DNA from: Pedobacter helvus
Lineage (GTDB): Bacteria; Bacteroidota; Bacteroidia; Sphingobacteriales; Sphingobacteriaceae
DNA length: 64,000 nt
Assembly: GCF_005925325.1 (NCBI RefSeq)
Contig: NZ_SRMP01000004.1
Coordinates: forward strand, 124,001 to 188,000
Reading direction: 5' to 3'
Shown here piece by piece: positions 9,240 to 17,647 of the stretch; the first letter of the stretch is position 1, and every line of letters starts with the position of its first letter. The notes below the pieces were generated by a model that was not told where the DNA came from, made no database searches, and saw nothing but the letters and a program-made list of their open reading frames with translations. The position numbers and the translations under genes are program-made.

Positions 9240-10013
9240 TTACACATCATCTGGTTGATGCAAGAGTTTTAAGACCTTGTATTCATTGTAAGCCATGATG
9301 ATATTGTACCCAAATAATGCAATAATTAAAGGATTTACTTCATCTACAAATTTCAACCCCATAATGGCTGATGGAATAAAAATTAACACGACCCCACCTA
9401 TCAATATAAAGAAAGAGTTTCTTATAGATTTAAATAACACAGTAAGTCTCAGCATATTGCTTTTCCTAAACTCTTTTGGATTACGAAAAAGCTGTACAAT
9501 GTTATTGAGTAGAAAAAAGAAAATCAGAAAAATCGCAATACCAGAAAATTCACCTTCGGTTAAAGACGGTAGTTTAATGTATCCGCCATAGAAAAAATAA
9601 AAAACAATCACAGCACAAACTATAATTTTAGTGATTTGTAAATGATTGCCTTCTACTAACCATTTTGGGATTGGATTATTTGTAGCAGCAGCTAGCGACT
9701 GGAGTTTATCACTGGTTTCAGCTCTTAGCTTTGTAAATGGACTAATCAAGCCAATAATCACTAATAAAAGTGTAGAGTAGAACTGAAATGAGATGTCATT
9801 TATTAATAGTTCTATTCTTTCTTCGCTAAGTAATTTAGACGAAAACAATGTAGTTAAAACCAGTAATGCTATCACTACGTGAAATACAAACGGGAGGTAG
9901 TTTGGAATTGCTTTAGCGTTCGACACTTCAGACAAGGCATTTACCGAGGTGTCCTTCTCTAAAGCATTATTAATTTTATTGACGAAAAATATGATGATGA
10001 AAATAAAAAACAT
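9240..10013 (-). CDS. Hypothetical multi-pass membrane protein
   Basis: The product has 257 residues. I do not recognise a family. Hydropathy by eye gives about six membrane segments: residues 1-11, 44-60, 76-92, 130-145, 157-173 and two near the C-terminus (SFFILIGGVVLIFIPSAIMG and NPLIIALFGYNIIMAYN). Between the third and fourth lies a polar loop, and the C-terminus is short and charged. No catalytic motif or metal-binding pattern is seen. A minus-strand -7 element at 10044-10051 gives a 30-base leader, so the gene is probably expressed on its own. It is divergent from lepA. Confidence 0.65.
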   Translation of the reverse strand: MFFIFIIIFFVNKINNALEKDTSVNALSEVSNAKAIPNYLPFVFHVVIALLVLTTLFSSKLLSEERIELLINDISFQFYSTLLLVIIGLISPFTKLRAETSDKLQSLAAATNNPIPKWLVEGNHLQITKIIVCAVIVFYFFYGGYIKLPSLTEGEFSGIAIFLIFFFLLNNIVQLFRNPKEFRKSNMLRLTVLFKSIRNSFFILIGGVVLIFIPSAIMGLKFVDEVNPLIIALFGYNIIMAYNEYKVLKLLHQPDDV

Positions 10014-10043
10014 TTACTTTATATTTAGATGAGTAGATGACAA

Positions 10044-10051
10044 CAAAGATA
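10044..10051 (-). promoter_or_regulatory. -7 promoter element for membrane protein gene
   Basis: TATCTTTG on the minus strand, 30 bases before the ATG at 10013. The same eight bases occur on the plus strand as the lepA element at 10120-10127. Confidence 0.5.
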
Positions 10052-10119
10052 TATTTTGCGTCTAAAAACGTAAGAAATAGTGCTGCTATTTTCGATCAAA
10101 TTATTTCGGGTAAAAAATA

Positions 10120-10127
10120 TATCTTTG
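10120..10127 (+). promoter_or_regulatory. -7 promoter element for lepA
   Basis: TATCTTTG matches TAnnTTTG and ends 7 bases before the lepA ATG at 10135, implying a leader of only a few bases. Confidence 0.55.
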
Positions 10128-10134
10128 CACAAAG

Positions 10135-11922
10135 ATGAAGAATATACGTAATTTCTGCATAATTGCACATATTGACCACGGTAAGAGTACTTTGGCTGAC
10201 CGTTTATTAGAATATACCAACACTATTTCGCAGCGTGAAGCACAAGCGCAATTGTTGGACAACATGGATTTAGAGCGTGAGCGTGGCATCACTATCAAAA
10301 GTCATGCGATACAAATGAATTATAAATTGGATGGACAGGAATATGTGTTCAACCTAATTGATACTCCCGGACACGTGGATTTTTCTTATGAAGTTTCTCG
10401 TTCTATTGCAGCTTGCGAAGGTGCTTTGTTGATTGTAGATGCTTCACAAGGTATTCAAGCACAAACCATATCTAATCTTTATTTAGCTTTAGAGCACGAT
10501 TTGGAAATTATTCCGATCTTAAATAAAATGGATTTACCTGGTGCGATGCCAGAAGAAGTAAAAGATCAAATTATAGATTTAATTGGTTGTAAACGTGAGG
10601 ATATTATCCCGGCATCTGGTAAAACAGGGATGGGTATACCAGATATTTTACAAGCCATTGTAGAGCGTGTGCCTGCGCCAGTTGGCGAGGCTGATGCACC
10701 GCTGCAAGCCTTAATTTTCGACAGTGTTTTCAATTCTTTTAGAGGTATTATTGCCTACTACAAAGTAGTTAATGGCGAAATTAAAAAAGGTGATAAAGTA
10801 AAATTCATTAATACTGGCAGAGAATATTTAGCCGACGAGGTGGGGATCTTGAAACTAGATATGTCTCCAAAAAATTCGGTAAAAACCGGCGATGTAGGCT
10901 ATATTATTTCGGGCATTAAAGAGGCTCGTGAGGTAAAAGTAGGTGATACAATTACTACAATTGGAAATCCAGCGCTAGAGGCTATCCAAGGATTTGAGGA
11001 AGTAAAACCAATGGTGTTTGCGGGCATTTATCCAGTAGATACTGAAGATTACGAAGAACTGAGAGAGGCAATGCACAAATTACAATTGAACGACGCTTCG
11101 ATTGTGTTTGAGCCTGAAAGTTCTGCAGCGTTAGGTTTTGGTTTCCGTTGTGGTTTCTTAGGAATGCTACACATGGAAATTATCCAGGAGCGTTTGGAGC
11201 GTGAGTTCGATATGACGGTAATTACAACGGTTCCCAACGTATCTTACAAAGCTTATACCACCAAACGAGACGAAATTATCGTAAACAATCCATCAGATTT
11301 ACCAGACCCAAGTAAATTAGACAGAGTTGAGGAGCCTTTTATCAAAGCAAATATCATTACCAAAGCAGAGTTCGTTGGGCCAGTGATGTCACTTTGTATC
11401 CAAAAAAGAGGTATCATCGTTAACCAATCTTACTTAACCTCTGATAGAGTTGAATTGATCTTCGAAATGCCAATGGGCGAAATTGTATTTGATTTCTACG
11501 ATAAATTGAAGACCATTTCTAAAGGCTATGCATCTTTTGATTATCATCAAACTGGTTATAAAAAATCTGATTTGGTACGTTTAGATATGCTTTTAAACGA
11601 GGAGCCAGTAGATGCTTTATCATCGTTAATTCACCGTAGTAATGCCTACGATTTTGGTAAAAAGATTTGCGAGAAATTGAAGGAACTGATCCCTCGTCAG
11701 CAATTCGAGATTAAAATACAAGCTTCTATTGGCGCTAAAGTTATCGCCAGAGAAACTTTAAGTGCGTTACGTAAAGATGTAACTGCTAAGTGTTACGGCG
11801 GTGATATCTCTCGTAAACGTAAATTATTAGAGAAACAGAAAAAAGGTAAAAAACGTATGCGTCAGGTAGGTAACGTAGAAATACCACAGACGGCGTTTAT
11901 GGCTGTTTTAAAATTAGATTAA
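10135..11922 (+). CDS. lepA: Elongation factor 4 (LepA), ribosome-associated GTPase
   Basis: The protein has 595 residues, the standard LepA length. The G1 loop AHIDHGKST is at residues 11-19, the DTPGHVDFS switch II follows, and NKMDLPGA provides the G4 motif. The C-terminal LepA-specific domain ends in the family text [24 protein letters not shown]. The domain order is GTPase, beta-barrel, two EF-G-like alpha/beta domains, then the unique C-terminal domain. LepA binds stalled or mispositioned ribosomes and affects initiation or translocation. The gene is not in the lep operon seen in E. coli; here it precedes folD by 84 bases. Confidence 0.98.
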   Translation: MKNIRNFCIIAHIDHGKSTLADRLLEYTNTISQREAQAQLLDNMDLERERGITIKSHAIQMNYKLDGQEYVFNLIDTPGHVDFSYEVSRSIAACEGALLIVDASQGIQAQTISNLYLALEHDLEIIPILNKMDLPGAMPEEVKDQIIDLIGCKREDIIPASGKTGMGIPDILQAIVERVPAPVGEADAPLQALIFDSVFNSFRGIIAYYKVVNGEIKKGDKVKFINTGREYLADEVGILKLDMSPKNSVKTGDVGYIISGIKEAREVKVGDTITTIGNPALEAIQGFEEVKPMVFAGIYPVDTEDYEELREAMHKLQLNDASIVFEPESSAALGFGFRCGFLGMLHMEIIQERLEREFDMTVITTVPNVSYKAYTTKRDEIIVNNPSDLPDPSKLDRVEEPFIKANIITKAEFVGPVMSLCIQKRGIIVNQSYLTSDRVELIFEMPMGEIVFDFYDKLKTISKGYASFDYHQTGYKKSDLVRLDMLLNEEPVDALSSLIHRSNAYDFGKKICEKLKELIPRQQFEIKIQASIGAKVIARETLSALRKDVTAKCYGGDISRKRKLLEKQKKGKKRMRQVGNVEIPQTAFMAVLKLD

Positions 11923-11926
11923 ACTA

Positions 11927-11961
11927 GTATTGCGTATTGCGATAAGCGTATTGCGATAAGC
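11927..11961. repeat. Tandem 14-base repeat, 2.5 copies
   Basis: GTATTGCGATAAGC occurs at 11934-11947 and again immediately at 11948-11961, preceded by a half copy GTATTGC at 11927-11933. It lies 5 bases after the lepA stop codon and within the gap before folD. Confidence 0.8.
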
Positions 11962-12006
11962 AGTAAGTTTTTGTCTCAATACTCAATACGTTATACCCAA
12001 TACTAA

Positions 12007-12885
12007 ATGCAATTATTAGACGGAAAATACGTATCAGAAAAAGTTAAAGTAGAAATAGCTGAGGAAGCAGCTCAATTTTTAGCAGAAACGGGTAGACAAC
12101 CTCACTTAGTTGCCATTTTGGTTGGTAACGATGGTGGTAGCGAAACTTATGTAGCTAGTAAGATGAAAAACTGCGAGAAAGTAGGTTTTATATCTTCTTT
12201 ATATCGTTATGATAATTCTGTAACCGAAGCCGAGCTTTTAGAAAAGGTTAGAGAAATTAATGCAGATGCGGATGTTGATGGTCTAATCGTTCAATTGCCT
12301 TTGCCGAAGCACATCGATCCGGAGAAAGTAACAGAGGCAATTGACCCTAAGAAAGATGTAGATGGCTTCCACCCTATTAATTTGGGTAGAATGATGCGTA
12401 ATTTGCCTTGCTATATCCCCGCTACACCTTATGGTATTTTGTTAATGTTGCAAGCTTACCATATTGATACTACTGGTATGCACTGCGTTGTAGTTGGGAG
12501 AAGTAATATTGTGGGCAGTCCAATGAGTGTTTTAATGGCTCGCAATGCAAACCCCGGAAACTGTACAGTAACTTTAACTCACAGTAAAACCAAGGACTTA
12601 AAAGAGCAAGTATTACAAGCTGATATCATTATTGCTGCAATTGGTAAAAAGAACTTCATTACTGCAGATATGGTTAAGCCAGGTGCCATTGTTATTGATG
12701 TAGGTATCAACAGAGAAACTTCTACAGAAACTAAATCTGGCTTTAAACTTTACGGTGATGTAGATTTTGAAAATGTAGCTCCTAAGTCTTCTTACATTAC
12801 TCCGGTTCCAGGTGGTGTTGGCTTAATGACAATTGTTGGTTTATTAAAGAATACTTTAGCATCAGCTAGAAAAGAAATTTACTAA
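12007..12885 (+). CDS. folD: Bifunctional methylenetetrahydrofolate dehydrogenase/cyclohydrolase
   Basis: FolD has 292 residues and interconverts 5,10-methylene-, methenyl- and 10-formyl-tetrahydrofolate in the cytoplasm using NADP. The catalytic lysine region is visible as [16 protein letters not shown], the family signature as [13 protein letters not shown], and the Rossmann half as [13 protein letters not shown]. The C-terminal signature is [11 protein letters not shown]. It supplies one-carbon units for purine, thymidylate and formyl-methionine synthesis. The ATG at 12007 gives the normal family length. Confidence 0.97.
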   Translation: MQLLDGKYVSEKVKVEIAEEAAQFLAETGRQPHLVAILVGNDGGSETYVASKMKNCEKVGFISSLYRYDNSVTEAELLEKVREINADADVDGLIVQLPLPKHIDPEKVTEAIDPKKDVDGFHPINLGRMMRNLPCYIPATPYGILLMLQAYHIDTTGMHCVVVGRSNIVGSPMSVLMARNANPGNCTVTLTHSKTKDLKEQVLQADIIIAAIGKKNFITADMVKPGAIVIDVGINRETSTETKSGFKLYGDVDFENVAPKSSYITPVPGGVGLMTIVGLLKNTLASARKEIY

Positions 12886-12931
12886 TACTTCTTTAACCAA
12901 CTAAGATACCTTAGTGTATTTTAGTTTTTTA

Positions 12932-12951
12932 ACAAGTTGACTACAACTTGT
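12932..12951. repeat. Small hairpin after folD
   Basis: ACAAGTTG (12932-12939) and CAACTTGT (12944-12951) form a perfect 8-bp stem with a 4-base loop. It lies 47 bases past the folD stop but has no downstream T-run, so it may be a weak terminator or part of the repeat cluster that follows. Confidence 0.5.
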
Positions 12952-12961
12952 CCTAACGCTG

Positions 12962-13025
12962 ATGCTGAAATGAATTCAGCATGACGGAGTGCAAAATCTA
13001 TCGTCAACCTGAATTAATTTCAAGG
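12962..13025. repeat. Pair of opposed REP-like hairpins (GAA-ATRAA-TTC family)
   Basis: ATGCTGAA (12962-12969), a 5-base loop, and TTCAGCAT (12975-12982) form a perfect stem followed by GACG. A degenerate copy in the opposite direction begins CGTCAACCTGAA at 13002 and ends TTTCAAGGT at 13025. The same plan recurs at 36453-36477. Confidence 0.6.
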
Positions 13026-13152
13026 TAAGTGCTATAAATAGCATTTTTAATAATTGTAATCAGATTTTATTTTACCATTGGATGAAATAAGGTTTCTAAT
13101 GTGGTTATCTTTAGAAGCCCCGTAGAGTTTCCTTATTCGTTTCAGGAATAAA

Positions 13153-13196
13153 ACACGTATAACTGTTTTTATTTACACGTATAGTTTTTACCTTTG
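13153..13196 (+). promoter_or_regulatory. Promoter and direct-repeat operator of the toxin-antitoxin pair
   Basis: ACACGTATA occurs at 13153-13161 and again at 13175-13183, exactly 22 bases apart, about two helical turns. The -7 element TACCTTTG follows at 13189-13196, giving a 27-base leader to the ATG at 13224. Direct repeats at a promoter fit autoregulation by the antitoxin; this is inference. Confidence 0.5.
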
Positions 13197-13223
13197 TTTT
13201 GTAATTTAGAAACGGACGTAAAT

Positions 13224-13490
13224 ATGGATACCAAGTTAACTTTAAGTTTTAATCAAGATGTTGTAGAAAAAGCAAAGAAATACGCTGCTGCAAATAATAT
13301 TAGCTTATCTCGGTTGATCGAATATCTGCTTACTCAGGTTACCTCAAATCAATACAAATCGTTAGAAGATTTTCCAATAAGTGATTGGGTTAGTATGGTT
13401 GCCGAAGGTGAAGTAGAATATAAGCGTACGCCAAAAACATCAAGAAAAGATTTAAAAGACGAATTCTTCAGTTCTAAAAAGTCCAAGTAA
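13224..13490 (+). CDS. Antitoxin-like protein (DUF6364 / ribbon-helix-helix type)
   Basis: The product has 88 residues from the ATG at 13224. A longer frame from a TTG at 13194 would begin inside the -7 element and is rejected. The N-terminus MDTKLTLSFNQDVVEKAKKYAAANN followed by ISLSRLIEYLL has the strand-helix-helix pattern of small DNA-binding antitoxins of the DUF6364 type that precede PIN-domain genes. The rest is charged and probably wraps the toxin. It ends one base before the PIN gene starts, as in vapBC-like operons, and the promoter carries direct repeats that could be its operator. Confidence 0.75.
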   Translation: MDTKLTLSFNQDVVEKAKKYAAANNISLSRLIEYLLTQVTSNQYKSLEDFPISDWVSMVAEGEVEYKRTPKTSRKDLKDEFFSSKKSK

Positions 13491-13491
13491 A

Positions 13492-13911
13492 ATGACAAGG
13501 ATTTTCTTAGATGCCAATGTGTTGGTTTCTGTTTTGAATAAAGAGTTTCCTTTGTTTAATTATTCTTCTAGGATACTCAGCTTAGCAAATCATCCAAAAT
13601 TTGAAGTATATACCTCTCCTATGTGTTTGGCGATAGCTTTCTATTTTGCAGAAAAGAAAAATAAAACCACCGCCAAGCAAAAAATATCCATTTTATGTGA
13701 GCATATTAGAATTGCCGAGAACAGCAGTAATGCAGTAAAAGAAACACTGGCGAATAAAAAAATCAACGACTTTGAAGATGGTTTAGAATATTACTCAGCA
13801 AAATCGGCAAACTGCAATTGCATCATTACTGAAGATATAGAAGATTTTTACTTTTCGGAAATTGAAGTACTTTCTTGCAAGACTTTCTTTGATAAGCATT
13901 TGTTTAGCTAA
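13492..13911 (+). CDS. PIN-domain toxin, VapC-like putative RNase
   Basis: The protein has 139 residues. It starts with the PIN signature MTRIFLDANVLV, placing the first metal-binding Asp at residue 7. An acidic patch in the middle (NDFEDGLEYYSA) and a late TEDIEDF segment provide the other carboxylates expected for a Mg2+-dependent ribonuclease. Domain members cleave RNA, often tRNA, when freed from their antitoxin. The ATG lies one base after the antitoxin stop, giving translational coupling. Its last 8 bases overlap the 3' end of the convergent Rieske gene. Confidence 0.8.
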   Translation: MTRIFLDANVLVSVLNKEFPLFNYSSRILSLANHPKFEVYTSPMCLAIAFYFAEKKNKTTAKQKISILCEHIRIAENSSNAVKETLANKKINDFEDGLEYYSAKSANCNCIITEDIEDFYFSEIEVLSCKTFFDKHLFS

Positions 13912-14233
13912 ACAATCGTTTCCAAAATCCTTCGGGAAGGCCAATGTAAACACCATCTTCTTGTTCCTCAATCGGATAAACTTCTACATAATCATTTTGA
14001 CCAGGTAAGCCTTTACCTGTTTCTAAATTGTATTCGTAACGATGTATAGGGCAAATGATATTTCCATTTTTACACCAACCGGCGCTTAAAAGACCACTAG
14101 CATGCGGACAATTGTTCTCTAAAGCATGGAGTTTGTGCTGATGTTTAACCAAGCATAGTTTTTTACCGTCTATCTTAATCATTTTAACAAAATCTTCTTC
14201 AGGAAGCGGAATATCAATCTTAACCCATCTCAT
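13904..14233 (-). CDS. Rieske 2Fe-2S domain ferredoxin-like protein
   Basis: The product has 109 residues and is a stand-alone Rieske domain. The cluster ligands are visible as Cys42 and His44 (NCPHASG) and Cys61 and His64 (CPIHRYEYN), the standard C-X-H ... C-X2-H arrangement. There is no signal peptide or membrane segment, so it is probably a cytoplasmic electron carrier, resembling the small subunit of nitrite reductase or dioxygenase ferredoxins. No oxygenase or reductase lies beside it, so its redox partner is unknown. It is divergent from queE. Confidence 0.88.
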   Translation of the reverse strand: MRWVKIDIPLPEEDFVKMIKIDGKKLCLVKHQHKLHALENNCPHASGLLSAGWCKNGNIICPIHRYEYNLETGKGLPGQNDYVEVYPIEEQEDGVYIGLPEGFWKRLFS

Positions 14234-14291
14234 TTAATTACAATATTACTTTAGCAAGATACAGATATTACTATATTCTAGCGTAATTAGT

Positions 14292-14299
14292 TAACTTTG
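14292..14299 (+). promoter_or_regulatory. -7 promoter element for queE
   Basis: TAACTTTG matches TAnnTTTG and lies 13 bases upstream of the queE ATG at 14313. Confidence 0.5.
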
Positions 14300-14312
14300 C
14301 AGCCTTAAAATT

Positions 14313-14936
14313 ATGGCACATCAAATTCCAGAAGACGGCACACTACTTCCATTAATGGAAGAATTCTATACTATTCAAGGCGAAGGTTTCAACACAGGTA
14401 AAGCCGCTTATTTTATTCGCTTAGGAGGCTGTGATGTGGGATGTCATTGGTGCGACGTGAAAGAAAGCTGGGATGCCGAATTACATCCATTGACTTTGAG
14501 TGATGATATCGCTGCTAAAGCGGATACTTTTCCAGGCAGAGCCGTAGTAGTTACTGGTGGTGAACCTTTGATTTACAACTTGGATTATCTCACAAAAAAA
14601 CTTCAAGACAAAGGAATTTTAACTTTCATCGAAACCTCTGGTGCCTATCCCCTTTCTGGCTCATGGGATTGGATTTGTTTGTCTCCAAAAAAATTCAAAG
14701 CGCCTCGTCCAGATATTGCGCCTTTTGCTAACGAATTAAAAGTTATCGTTTTTAACAAGAGTGATTTTGAATGGGCCGAGAAATATGCGGAAATGGTAGG
14801 GCCTAATTGTAAATTGTATTTGCAGCCAGAATGGTCTAAAGCTAGCACGGTAACACCACTAATTATCGAATATGTGATGGCTAACCCAAAATGGGAGATT
14901 TCTTTGCAGACACACAAATTTTTGAATATTCCGTAG
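14313..14936 (+). CDS. queE: 7-carboxy-7-deazaguanine synthase
   Basis: The protein has 207 residues and is a small radical SAM enzyme. The cluster ligands Cys40, Cys44 and Cys47 (GGCDVGCHWCD) fit the CX3CX2C motif, and FYTIQGEGFNTGKAAYFIRLGG is the classic QueE N-terminus. The reaction converts 6-carboxytetrahydropterin to 7-carboxy-7-deazaguanine, the ring-contraction step in queuosine synthesis for tRNA. No queC, queD or queF lies in the window, so the pathway genes are dispersed. It has its own promoter. Confidence 0.93.
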   Translation: MAHQIPEDGTLLPLMEEFYTIQGEGFNTGKAAYFIRLGGCDVGCHWCDVKESWDAELHPLTLSDDIAAKADTFPGRAVVVTGGEPLIYNLDYLTKKLQDKGILTFIETSGAYPLSGSWDWICLSPKKFKAPRPDIAPFANELKVIVFNKSDFEWAEKYAEMVGPNCKLYLQPEWSKASTVTPLIIEYVMANPKWEISLQTHKFLNIP

Positions 14937-14953
14937 TTTTTGGTTAACTGTTC

Positions 14954-14992
14954 AAATTGCTTAGCTGATTAATTGTTCGTAAATTGCTTAGC
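14954..14992. repeat. Short direct repeat after queE
   Basis: AAATTGCTTAGC occurs at 14954-14965 and 14981-14992, each preceded by GTTC a few bases upstream. The function is unknown. Confidence 0.55.
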
Positions 14993-14997
14993 CGCTT

Positions 14998-15005
14998 TAT
15001 TTTTG
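14998..15005 (+). promoter_or_regulatory. -7 promoter element for the TPR-PD40-OmpA gene
   Basis: TATTTTTG matches TAnnTTTG and gives a leader of about 25 bases to the ATG at 15034. Confidence 0.45.
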
Positions 15006-15033
15006 GCTTTTGATTTTTCGACTTTTAACTTCT

Positions 15034-16926
15034 ATGCGCAGATACTTTCTCTTTATACTTCTTAGCTTCGGTTTTTCTGCTTACGGTCAATCTACAATTA
15101 AGAAAGCGCAAAATAGCTTTGAGGATGCTCAGCAATTTGTAAGACAAAATGTGTTTGATGAGGCAATTAAACACTTAAGCAGCGCTATAAAAGCCGATCC
15201 TAAATTCCAGCAAGCCTACTTGCAGCTGGGAGATATTTACAAGCGACTAAGAAATACGCAAAAAGCCAAAGAGAACTATCGACTAGCACTTAGTGTTGCA
15301 TCTCCGGAAACCCCAAATACTTATTTTATACTTGGGGAAACAGAATTGCAAACTGGAGATTATGCTCAAGCTAAGGCAAATTTCGAGAATTTCTTAGCAA
15401 AGGCTGCGAATATTGATCAGAAGTTTATTGATAAAGCTAAAAAGTATATCATTGATTGTAGCTTTTCAATAGATGCGATAAAGAAACCTGTACCATACGA
15501 ACCATTTAATATGGGATTTTATGTGAACAGCGAGCATCGAGATTATTTTCCAGCGTTAACTGCGGATGGACAAATGATTATTTTCACTAGAAATGTGAAG
15601 GGAAACGAAAATTTTTATACTTCAGTTAAGAAAAATGGTGAATGGCAAAAAGCGCAATCCTTGAGTGAAAATATCAATACGCCTAACTTTAATGAAGGAG
15701 CACAATCTATATCGCCAGATGGCAGATACTTATTTTTCACAGGCTGCAACAGACCTGATGGTTTAGGACGATGTGATATTTACGTTTGCCGACGCGAAGG
15801 AAACGACTGGAGTAAACCTATCAATCTTGGGCAGACAATTAATACTGGAGAGTGGGAATCACAACCGTCTATTAGTGCAGATGGCAGCACACTTTATTTC
15901 TTGAGTAACAGACCTGGAGGTTTTGGAGGTTACGATATTTGGAAATCGGTAATGAATGACGAAGGCTACTGGACAGCGCCGAAAAACTTAGGCCCTAACG
16001 TGAATACACCTTACGATGAGGCGACCCCCTTCATCCATCCCGATGGTAAAACTTTGTATTTTTCGTCTGATGGTTGGCCTGGTTTTGGTCAGAAAGATAT
16101 TTTCTATAGCAAATTGCAAGATGATGGCACCTTTTCTAAAGCCGTAAACTTGGGCTACCCCATCAATACATTTAATGATGAATTTGGTTTCATCGTTAGT
16201 GCAGATGGTAAAGAAGGTTTGTTTTCTTCTGATTTAGATGGAGGATTTGGAGACGTTGATATTTATCATTTCAAACTTCCAGAAAACTTGAAACCGGCAC
16301 CTGTAACTTATGTGAAAGGAATTGTAAAAGATGCAGAGACTAAGGAAACTTTAGAAGCTTCTGTTTTGGTAATTAATCTGAAAACAAATGCAGCTGCTTA
16401 TAATGAAATTACCGATAAGATTACCGGAGACTTCATGGCGGTAATGCCAGCTAACGAAAGCTATTCGTTCAGTGCATTTTCAGACGGCTATCTACTTTAT
16501 TCGAAGCATTTTGATATCAAACCTACTGATGCCAATAAACCATTTGAACTGGAAATTTTGTTGGATAAAATAAAAGTTGGCAGCAAAGTGCTGCTTAACA
16601 ATATCTTTTTCGATACCAATAAATTTGATTTGTTGCCAGCTTCTATGGTAGAGTTAAATATCTTATCAGATCTTTTAAAGAACAATCCGAACATGGTAAT
16701 CGAAATTCAAGGTCATACAGACAATGTTGGCGATATTAAAGCAAATCAGAAACTTTCCGAAAACAGAGCAAAAGCCGTTTACGATTATCTAACTAGCAAT
16801 GGCATTGAGAAGAAACAGCTGAATTATAAGGGTTATGGTGAAGAAAAACCAGCTTTTGACAATACTACTGAAGAAGGTAAACAAAAAAATAGAAGAACTG
16901 AGTTTTTAGTAGTTAAAACAAACTAG
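15034..16926 (+). CDS. TPR-PD40-carboxypeptidase-regulatory-OmpA protein (PorE-like architecture)
   Basis: The protein has 630 residues from the ATG at 15034; a TTG eight codons earlier is less likely because the signal peptide starts at MRRYFLF. Residues 1-19 are a signal peptide without a lipobox cysteine. TPR helices follow (about 25-120), then several PD40/WD40-like blades with the repeated pattern SADG-LYFLSNRPGGFGGYDIW (about 165-430), a carboxypeptidase-regulatory-like domain (about 435-510) and a C-terminal OmpA domain (ILSDLLKNNP, then IEIQGHTDNVG). This order matches PorE of the type IX secretion system, which anchors the machinery to peptidoglycan, but many paralogues exist and no porP/sprF neighbour is present. 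It overlaps the convergent DUF2071 gene by 4 bases. Confidence 0.85.
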   Translation: MRRYFLFILLSFGFSAYGQSTIKKAQNSFEDAQQFVRQNVFDEAIKHLSSAIKADPKFQQAYLQLGDIYKRLRNTQKAKENYRLALSVASPETPNTYFILGETELQTGDYAQAKANFENFLAKAANIDQKFIDKAKKYIIDCSFSIDAIKKPVPYEPFNMGFYVNSEHRDYFPALTADGQMIIFTRNVKGNENFYTSVKKNGEWQKAQSLSENINTPNFNEGAQSISPDGRYLFFTGCNRPDGLGRCDIYVCRREGNDWSKPINLGQTINTGEWESQPSISADGSTLYFLSNRPGGFGGYDIWKSVMNDEGYWTAPKNLGPNVNTPYDEATPFIHPDGKTLYFSSDGWPGFGQKDIFYSKLQDDGTFSKAVNLGYPINTFNDEFGFIVSADGKEGLFSSDLDGGFGDVDIYHFKLPENLKPAPVTYVKGIVKDAETKETLEASVLVINLKTNAAAYNEITDKITGDFMAVMPANESYSFSAFSDGYLLYSKHFDIKPTDANKPFELEILLDKIKVGSKVLLNNIFFDTNKFDLLPASMVELNILSDLLKNNPNMVIEIQGHTDNVGDIKANQKLSENRAKAVYDYLTSNGIEKKQLNYKGYGEEKPAFDNTTEEGKQKNRRTEFLVVKTN

Positions 16927-17645
16927 CTCCTAATCTTTTTACCTTTTAAGACCTTAATTGGCGAACCTTCGGCAAGCATTACTGAATCAGGTTTCCTGTC
17001 ACTTAAAAAAGCAAAATCGTCACCATAATTGGCACCGAAATCAATGTCAATCTCATAATCTTTCACGGTATAAACTTCCCATCTAGGATGTTCTACTTGG
17101 TATTCTGAAGTGAGAGTTGGTGTCAATTTAGTATAGCCCCAAAAATGTTCCGTTATAAATTCCTCTTCACTATCTATTGCCATGGCCTCACTGGTCAGAT
17201 TGGTTTTAACAGCAAACTTGTTCCATTTTTTAGTCTTCCAAGAATATTCTACGTGAAAACTATCTTCTTTAATTTCCCATTTATGCTTCATAGGTAAAGT
17301 TTGATAGTTCTCTCTATAAACGGTATTAGCCACGAAAGTGATCGCAGGCTTTGGCACTATCTCCTTCACAAACACTAACCCTCGTTTCCAGGCACCGTCT
17401 TCATTATATTTTACGTAAAACCTTAGGTTAACCTCTTCAAAATTGATATGAAAAGGAATACCAAAACCTCGAAGTTTGGTCTCCATAAACATAAAACCTA
17501 CTAAGCTTACATAGTATTTTCCTTGCCAATCATCCAATTCGGTAAAAGGAGGAAGATATTTTAGCAAAATCTTTTTATCAACCTCATAATTGGCAAGTGC
17601 TAATTTTCGCCATTCTGCAGATAAAAAGACACGATTTCTAATCAT
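16923..17645 (-). CDS. DUF2071 (YqjF-like) family protein
   Basis: The protein has 240 residues and matches DUF2071 through the text FLSAEWRKLALANYEVD, then YYVSLVGFMFMETKLRG and FEEVNLRFYV. Members form an acetoacetate-decarboxylase-like fold and have no established reaction. There is no signal peptide. Its start lies 2 bases after the recQ stop on the same strand, so the two are almost certainly cotranscribed, though a functional link to recombination is not evident. The 3' end overlaps the convergent OmpA-family gene by 4 bases. Confidence 0.8.
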   Translation of the reverse strand: MIRNRVFLSAEWRKLALANYEVDKKILLKYLPPFTELDDWQGKYYVSLVGFMFMETKLRGFGIPFHINFEEVNLRFYVKYNEDGAWKRGLVFVKEIVPKPAITFVANTVYRENYQTLPMKHKWEIKEDSFHVEYSWKTKKWNKFAVKTNLTSEAMAIDSEEEFITEHFWGYTKLTPTLTSEYQVEHPRWEVYTVKDYEIDIDFGANYGDDFAFLSDRKPDSVMLAEGSPIKVLKGKKIRS

Positions 17646-17647
17646 TA

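Larger units (their letters stand above)
12886..13188. other. Intergenic region between folD and the antitoxin gene
   Basis: This stretch holds an 8-bp hairpin (12932-12951), a pair of REP-like hairpins facing each other (12962-13025) and, at its right end, the promoter and direct repeats of the antitoxin/toxin pair. I see no gene in it. Confidence 0.7.
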
